From Chloroflexota bacterium (GTDB taxonomy: Bacteria; Chloroflexota; Anaerolineae; Anaerolineales; UBA11579): a stretch of 64,000 nucleotides of DNA. The number at the start of each line of letters is the position of its first letter. Within the stretch, counting starts at the first letter, position 1. Location of the stretch: NCBI GenBank assembly GCA_013112575.1, contig JABFGG010000017.1:32482-96481 (forward strand), read 5' to 3'. This document shows positions 61,397 to 64,000 of this stretch, one piece after another. The notes beneath the pieces are model-generated. The model ran no database searches. It was given only the letters and a program-made list of their open reading frames with translations, and was not told where the DNA came from. The translations under genes were made by a program, and so were the position numbers.

Positions 61397-62035
61397 TTAC
61401 TTCCTGTACGCAACGATCAAGCCATCGCGGATGGGTATCACCGAACTGATCCAGTCTTCGCTCGTTGAAATGCGGTGGGTGAATTCACGGATGGCTTCTG
61501 TGGAAGCTTCTTTGTCATTTTCGTCAAAGATGCGCGCATGCCAGAGCATATTGTCGATGATGAGCACACCGCCGGGACGCAATTTGGTTTCGATCACATC
61601 CAGTGATTCAGGATAGGCTTCCTTGTCGATGTCATTGAAGATGATATCAAAAGGGCCTTCCGTTTCTCTCAAGGCCTGGATGGCTTCGCCAACGGTGTAG
61701 TGGATCTCTGCGCCGTAAGCTAACTTTCCTAAATGCCCACGCGCCTTTTGGGACAATTCCTCATCCCAGACGACATGATGCACTTCACCGCCGCCATTCT
61801 CTTCAATGGCTTTAGCAAACCAGGCCGTGGAGTAGCCGTAGCCTGAACCCATTTCAAAGACCTTTTTTGCGCCTATCGTGCGGGCGATTTGGTAACAAAG
61901 ATAGCCAGAGGCCGGACCGATGATCGGGAAACGATGTTCCTTTGCATAGGTCTCCATAGCCTGCAATTCTTGTGGGCGTTCGGGAACCAGGCTATCTAAA
62001 TAGCCGCGTAATTGAGAGTGGTAGAGTTCGTCCAT
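61397..62035 (-). CDS. O-methyltransferase family 3 (SAM-dependent)
   Basis: 212 residues of the catechol/caffeoyl-CoA O-methyltransferase type. Motif I is VFEMGSGYGYSTAWFAKAI near 59-77, followed by a short acidic strand (VHHVVWDEE). FDIIFNDIDKEAYPESLDVI has the metal Asp, and LRPGGVLIIDNMLWHARIF has the later metal-ligand Asn. The first Met has no clear ribosome binding site. The next gene on the strand begins 3 bases upstream. A methyl acceptor cannot be named. Confidence 0.85.
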   Translation of the reverse strand: MDELYHSQLRGYLDSLVPERPQELQAMETYAKEHRFPIIGPASGYLCYQIARTIGAKKVFEMGSGYGYSTAWFAKAIEENGGGEVHHVVWDEELSQKARGHLGKLAYGAEIHYTVGEAIQALRETEGPFDIIFNDIDKEAYPESLDVIETKLRPGGVLIIDNMLWHARIFDENDKEASTEAIREFTHRISTSEDWISSVIPIRDGLIVAYRK

Positions 62036-62038
62036 AAT

Positions 62039-62554
62039 TTAGAATGCAAAATACTCGCTGAGAGACATTCCCAGGATAGCAATAACCATGAGCACAGAAC
62101 TGATGGTGCCGCCTTTGCCAATACCTTCTTGTAGAGTCTGTATTTCCTGAATTTGCTCAGGGGTTGGCGGGCCGCCCGACGCTTCCATTTCGATCACTAT
62201 TGCCTTGATGCGGTCTGACTTGCGTCCTAAAGAAATTGCACCGTGGAAGAAAGCCAGCAGCCCCGCGATAGCCCCAATGGTGAGGGCAATTTGGGAGCCA
62301 GAATTCAACGCCAAAGTAAATCCAAACAACCTCCAGTAAAGGATGAGACCCGACAAAGTAGCGAGAATTGCGGCAGCTGTAATATAGGGACTATAGCGAC
62401 TCTTAGCATACAGGTGGTTCATAAATTTACCTGCATCTTCCTTCAAAGCTTGCGCTGTAGGTCCAATGGCCGCGGCCATCAAGAGGCCAGCCCCGGCCCA
62501 ATAAATGCCTGTAAATATGTGAATGACGCGCATGGAAACGATCAGTATGTCCAC
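62039..62554 (-). CDS. Four-TM membrane protein, unknown
   Basis: 171 residues with four hydrophobic segments (about 8-30, 58-78, 83-105 and 148-170). The first begins with a His-rich RVIHIFTGIYWAGAGLLMAAAIGP, which recalls CopD/DUF2269-type proteins (the His may bind haem or a metal). The loop between segments 3 and 4 is about 40 residues (ASGGPPTPEQIQEIQTLQEGIG). The O-methyltransferase follows 3 bases downstream on the same strand. GGAGG lies before the ATG. Family assignment is weak. Confidence 0.65.
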   Translation of the reverse strand: MDILIVSMRVIHIFTGIYWAGAGLLMAAAIGPTAQALKEDAGKFMNHLYAKSRYSPYITAAAILATLSGLILYWRLFGFTLALNSGSQIALTIGAIAGLLAFFHGAISLGRKSDRIKAIVIEMEASGGPPTPEQIQEIQTLQEGIGKGGTISSVLMVIAILGMSLSEYFAF

Positions 62555-62591
62555 GTTCCTCCTCCTTCTATTGTTGAAAACTTTTTAGCTA

Positions 62592-63044
62592 TTACACTTT
62601 TGGTGGCATATGTGGTGCTTGCCAGTTGGGTGACTTATGCACATGCACCACCTGCCATTTATCATTGATCTTGACGATCACGCGACTCTCGTTGTGCGAC
62701 ACTACCTTGACGCCCTCGTCCGTCCCGGTGCTGGCCAGCAAAGTGTAGCTGGCGATTGCCGTATCGCCATAACGCTGAATGTGCAGGTTGGAGAGATCGA
62801 AACGGGTTTTGGGCTTCTCGCCATATGTCCCGGACACTTCTGAGCCGAAGACCTGGCCGCGCTCGTCGTTCTCCTGCATCATGAAATCGTGGAAGGGCAG
62901 ACCATCGATGCGGTTGGGGGTAATCCACCACTCGTACAGGGTCAGGTCCGAGCTTGTGCTGCGGTGGTAGGCCTTGACGTCATTCTTGCGAATGGTCTTG
63001 AGGTGCTTCATCAAAAAGTCGTGGATCTCTTTATCGTAGCTCAT
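62592..63044 (-). CDS. NTF2-like/SnoaL-type protein
   Basis: 150 residues from the ATG at 63044 (GGAG 7 bases upstream; the start lies 2 bases after the apgM stop). A cone-shaped NTF2-like fold, as in the CaMKII association domain, is suggested: LMKHLKTIRKNDVKAYHRSTSSDLTLYEW, an N-terminal helix then strands, DGLPFHDFMM, and IQRYGDTAIASYTLLAST, with the C-terminal strand SRVIVKINDKWQVVHVHKSPN. No metal or catalytic residues are evident. The longer frame to 63194 runs into apgM and is rejected. Confidence 0.78.
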   Translation of the reverse strand: MSYDKEIHDFLMKHLKTIRKNDVKAYHRSTSSDLTLYEWWITPNRIDGLPFHDFMMQENDERGQVFGSEVSGTYGEKPKTRFDLSNLHIQRYGDTAIASYTLLASTGTDEGVKVVSHNESRVIVKINDKWQVVHVHKSPNWQAPHMPPKV

Positions 63045-63046
63045 GC

Positions 63047-64000
63047 TTATGCTCCAAACTTCTTCAGGCGTCCGGCATGGGCCAGGGCCAGTGGCATGGC
63101 GTCCGTGGCGGGGCGGGTGCCCAGGCCGCCTAAAGCGCAGGCGCGTTCGCCGAAACTGCTTTGCTGGTCGGGTAATCCCAGGTCCTTGGACCACATCAGG
63201 AAGGGCACTGGATGCCAGGAGTGGGACTTCATGCGGGCGGGGGTGGAGTGGTCCCCGGTGATCATTACCACATCGGGGTCAAGGGCAAGCAGGTTAGGTA
63301 AAGCCTTGTCAACACTTTCGATGATCTCTACTTTGCCATCGAAGTTGCCATCCTCACCCATGCTGTCGGTCTTTTTGATGTGGATAAAAACGAAGTCGTA
63401 GTCGTTCCAGATGTCTTTGGTTGCGGCAAACTCGTCGGCGGGCTTTTCACCCTCGAACTGGATCACGTCCATGCCCACCAGTTTGGAGACACCACGGTAC
63501 ATGGGGTAGACGGCCACACAGGCTGCTTTAAGGCCGTATATATCCTGATATTGGGGTAAACCGGGGTCGGTGCCGAAGCCGCGCAGGGTTGCTCCATTGG
63601 CCTTTTCTTCATCCATAAGGGCTTCCTGGGCTTTTTTAACCCATTGCTGGAACAGGCCCGCTGCATTTTGGGAGGCATCATCTGTAGCAGTAACGGCCAA
63701 GGGCGGCACTCCAGTGCGCTGTGGGTCAGTGTCCTCGATCTCTGCTCCCAAGCCCGCACCGCGCATCACGATCGCAAAACGGTATTCTTTTAGTTGCTTG
63801 ACTTCAATATTGACACCATCAATAGAGATTTGTTTGAGTTTTTCAATAGCAGGCTTGGCCTCTTCACCGGAGATACGTCCGGCGCGCCGGTCGGTGATAT
63901 TGCCCTCTGCGTCCAATGTGCAGAAGTTGCCGCGGGCGGCCACGTCGCCGGGGTTGACTACCAGTCCTGCACCGGTGGCTTCCAGCGCGCCGCGCCCCAC
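63047..64000 (-). CDS. apgM: 2,3-bisphosphoglycerate-independent phosphoglycerate mutase (archaeal type), partial
   Basis: The C-terminal 317 residues of an ApgM; the N-terminus, with the first metal ligands and catalytic Ser, lies outside the window. The visible part has the alkaline-phosphatase-like fold: VNIEVKQLKEYRFAIVMRG, CVAVYPMYRGVSKLVGMD, FVFIHIKKTDSMGEDGNFDGK with the metal Asp and His, and VVMITGDHSTPARMKSHSWHPVPFL with the second metal group. It interconverts 3- and 2-phosphoglycerate, one step before enolase. The NTF2-like gene begins 2 bases after its stop. Confidence 0.93.
   Translation of the reverse strand: MGRGALEATGAGLVVNPGDVAARGNFCTLDAEGNITDRRAGRISGEEAKPAIEKLKQISIDGVNIEVKQLKEYRFAIVMRGAGLGAEIEDTDPQRTGVPPLAVTATDDASQNAAGLFQQWVKKAQEALMDEEKANGATLRGFGTDPGLPQYQDIYGLKAACVAVYPMYRGVSKLVGMDVIQFEGEKPADEFAATKDIWNDYDFVFIHIKKTDSMGEDGNFDGKVEIIESVDKALPNLLALDPDVVMITGDHSTPARMKSHSWHPVPFLMWSKDLGLPDQQSSFGERACALGGLGTRPATDAMPLALAHAGRLKKFGA

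Noticed and set aside
63045..63194. N-terminal extension of the NTF2-like protein
   Set aside because: Overlaps apgM; the ATG at 63044 has a ribosome binding site and gives the family start.

Overview
The window reads as chromosomal DNA of a free-living bacterium, most likely Chloroflexota and probably class Anaerolineae. This is inference from gene types, not a search. Pointers are an archaeal-type phosphoglycerate mutase (ApgM), a TPR-BTAD regulator with an Os1348-like small protein, many Thr/Pro-rich lipoproteins, TolB-like and YCF48-like propellers, an NBR1-type Ig lipoprotein and LexA boxes of the GAAC-N4-GTTC type. Base composition is about balanced. No rRNA, tRNA, CRISPR array, insertion sequence or phage module was seen, and no gene-free gap exceeds 300 bases.

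Layout. 1-3030: 3' part of a TPR-BTAD regulator, a 49-residue secreted-peptide-like ORF, an Os1348/NHLP-like small protein and an HD-GYP protein. 3119-10940: a CysRS/MshC-like ligase, adenosine deaminase, a UroD-like protein with an MFS carrier, glycerol kinase and glucose-6-phosphate dehydrogenase. 10999-19859: a YCF48-like lipoprotein, an S1-domain protein, a TauE-type permease, a membrane protein with a LexA-like box, a two-gene STAND ATPase/TPR pair, a glycoside-hydrolase-like lipoprotein and a YceI-like protein. 19942-28131: mfd-pth, a roadblock protein, pyrG and eno. 28259-35346: MBL hydrolase and CRP regulator, two paralogous membrane proteins (one frameshifted), a zinc-ribbon protein, a CapA-like lipoprotein, and an adenosine-kinase-like gene with ahcY.

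35547-46802: a PAS/GAF/HD-GYP sensor, then a leftward run recA - lipoprotein - ybaK - VOC - DinB-like - M20, and cell-envelope lipoproteins (M23, TolB-like). 46959-50979: a sulfur amino acid block with cystathionine gamma-lyase/synthase, an SbnI/SerK-like free serine kinase and a CBS-domain beta-synthase. 51146-57210: mltG, ruvX, a baseplate-J-like protein and alaS. 57304-64000: an ECF sigma factor overlapping an unusual Ogt protein, a SpeE-like membrane protein with a DUF1461 protein, an FHA protein, an O-methyltransferase, two small proteins and the 3' part of apgM.

How parts may work together. S-adenosylhomocysteine can be split (ahcY) and the adenosine phosphorylated (PfkB gene) or deaminated (add). 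Homocysteine can enter transsulfuration (beta-synthase, gamma-lyase), with the SbnI-like kinase possibly supplying O-phosphoserine. The most intriguing candidates for undescribed biology are (a) the TPR-BTAD receptor with its downstream propeptide, (b) the ECF sigma factor followed by an Ogt carrying an extra helical N-terminus where an anti-sigma factor is expected, (c) the serine kinase/beta-synthase pair, and (d) intergenic repeats phased at seven bases found at several loci.
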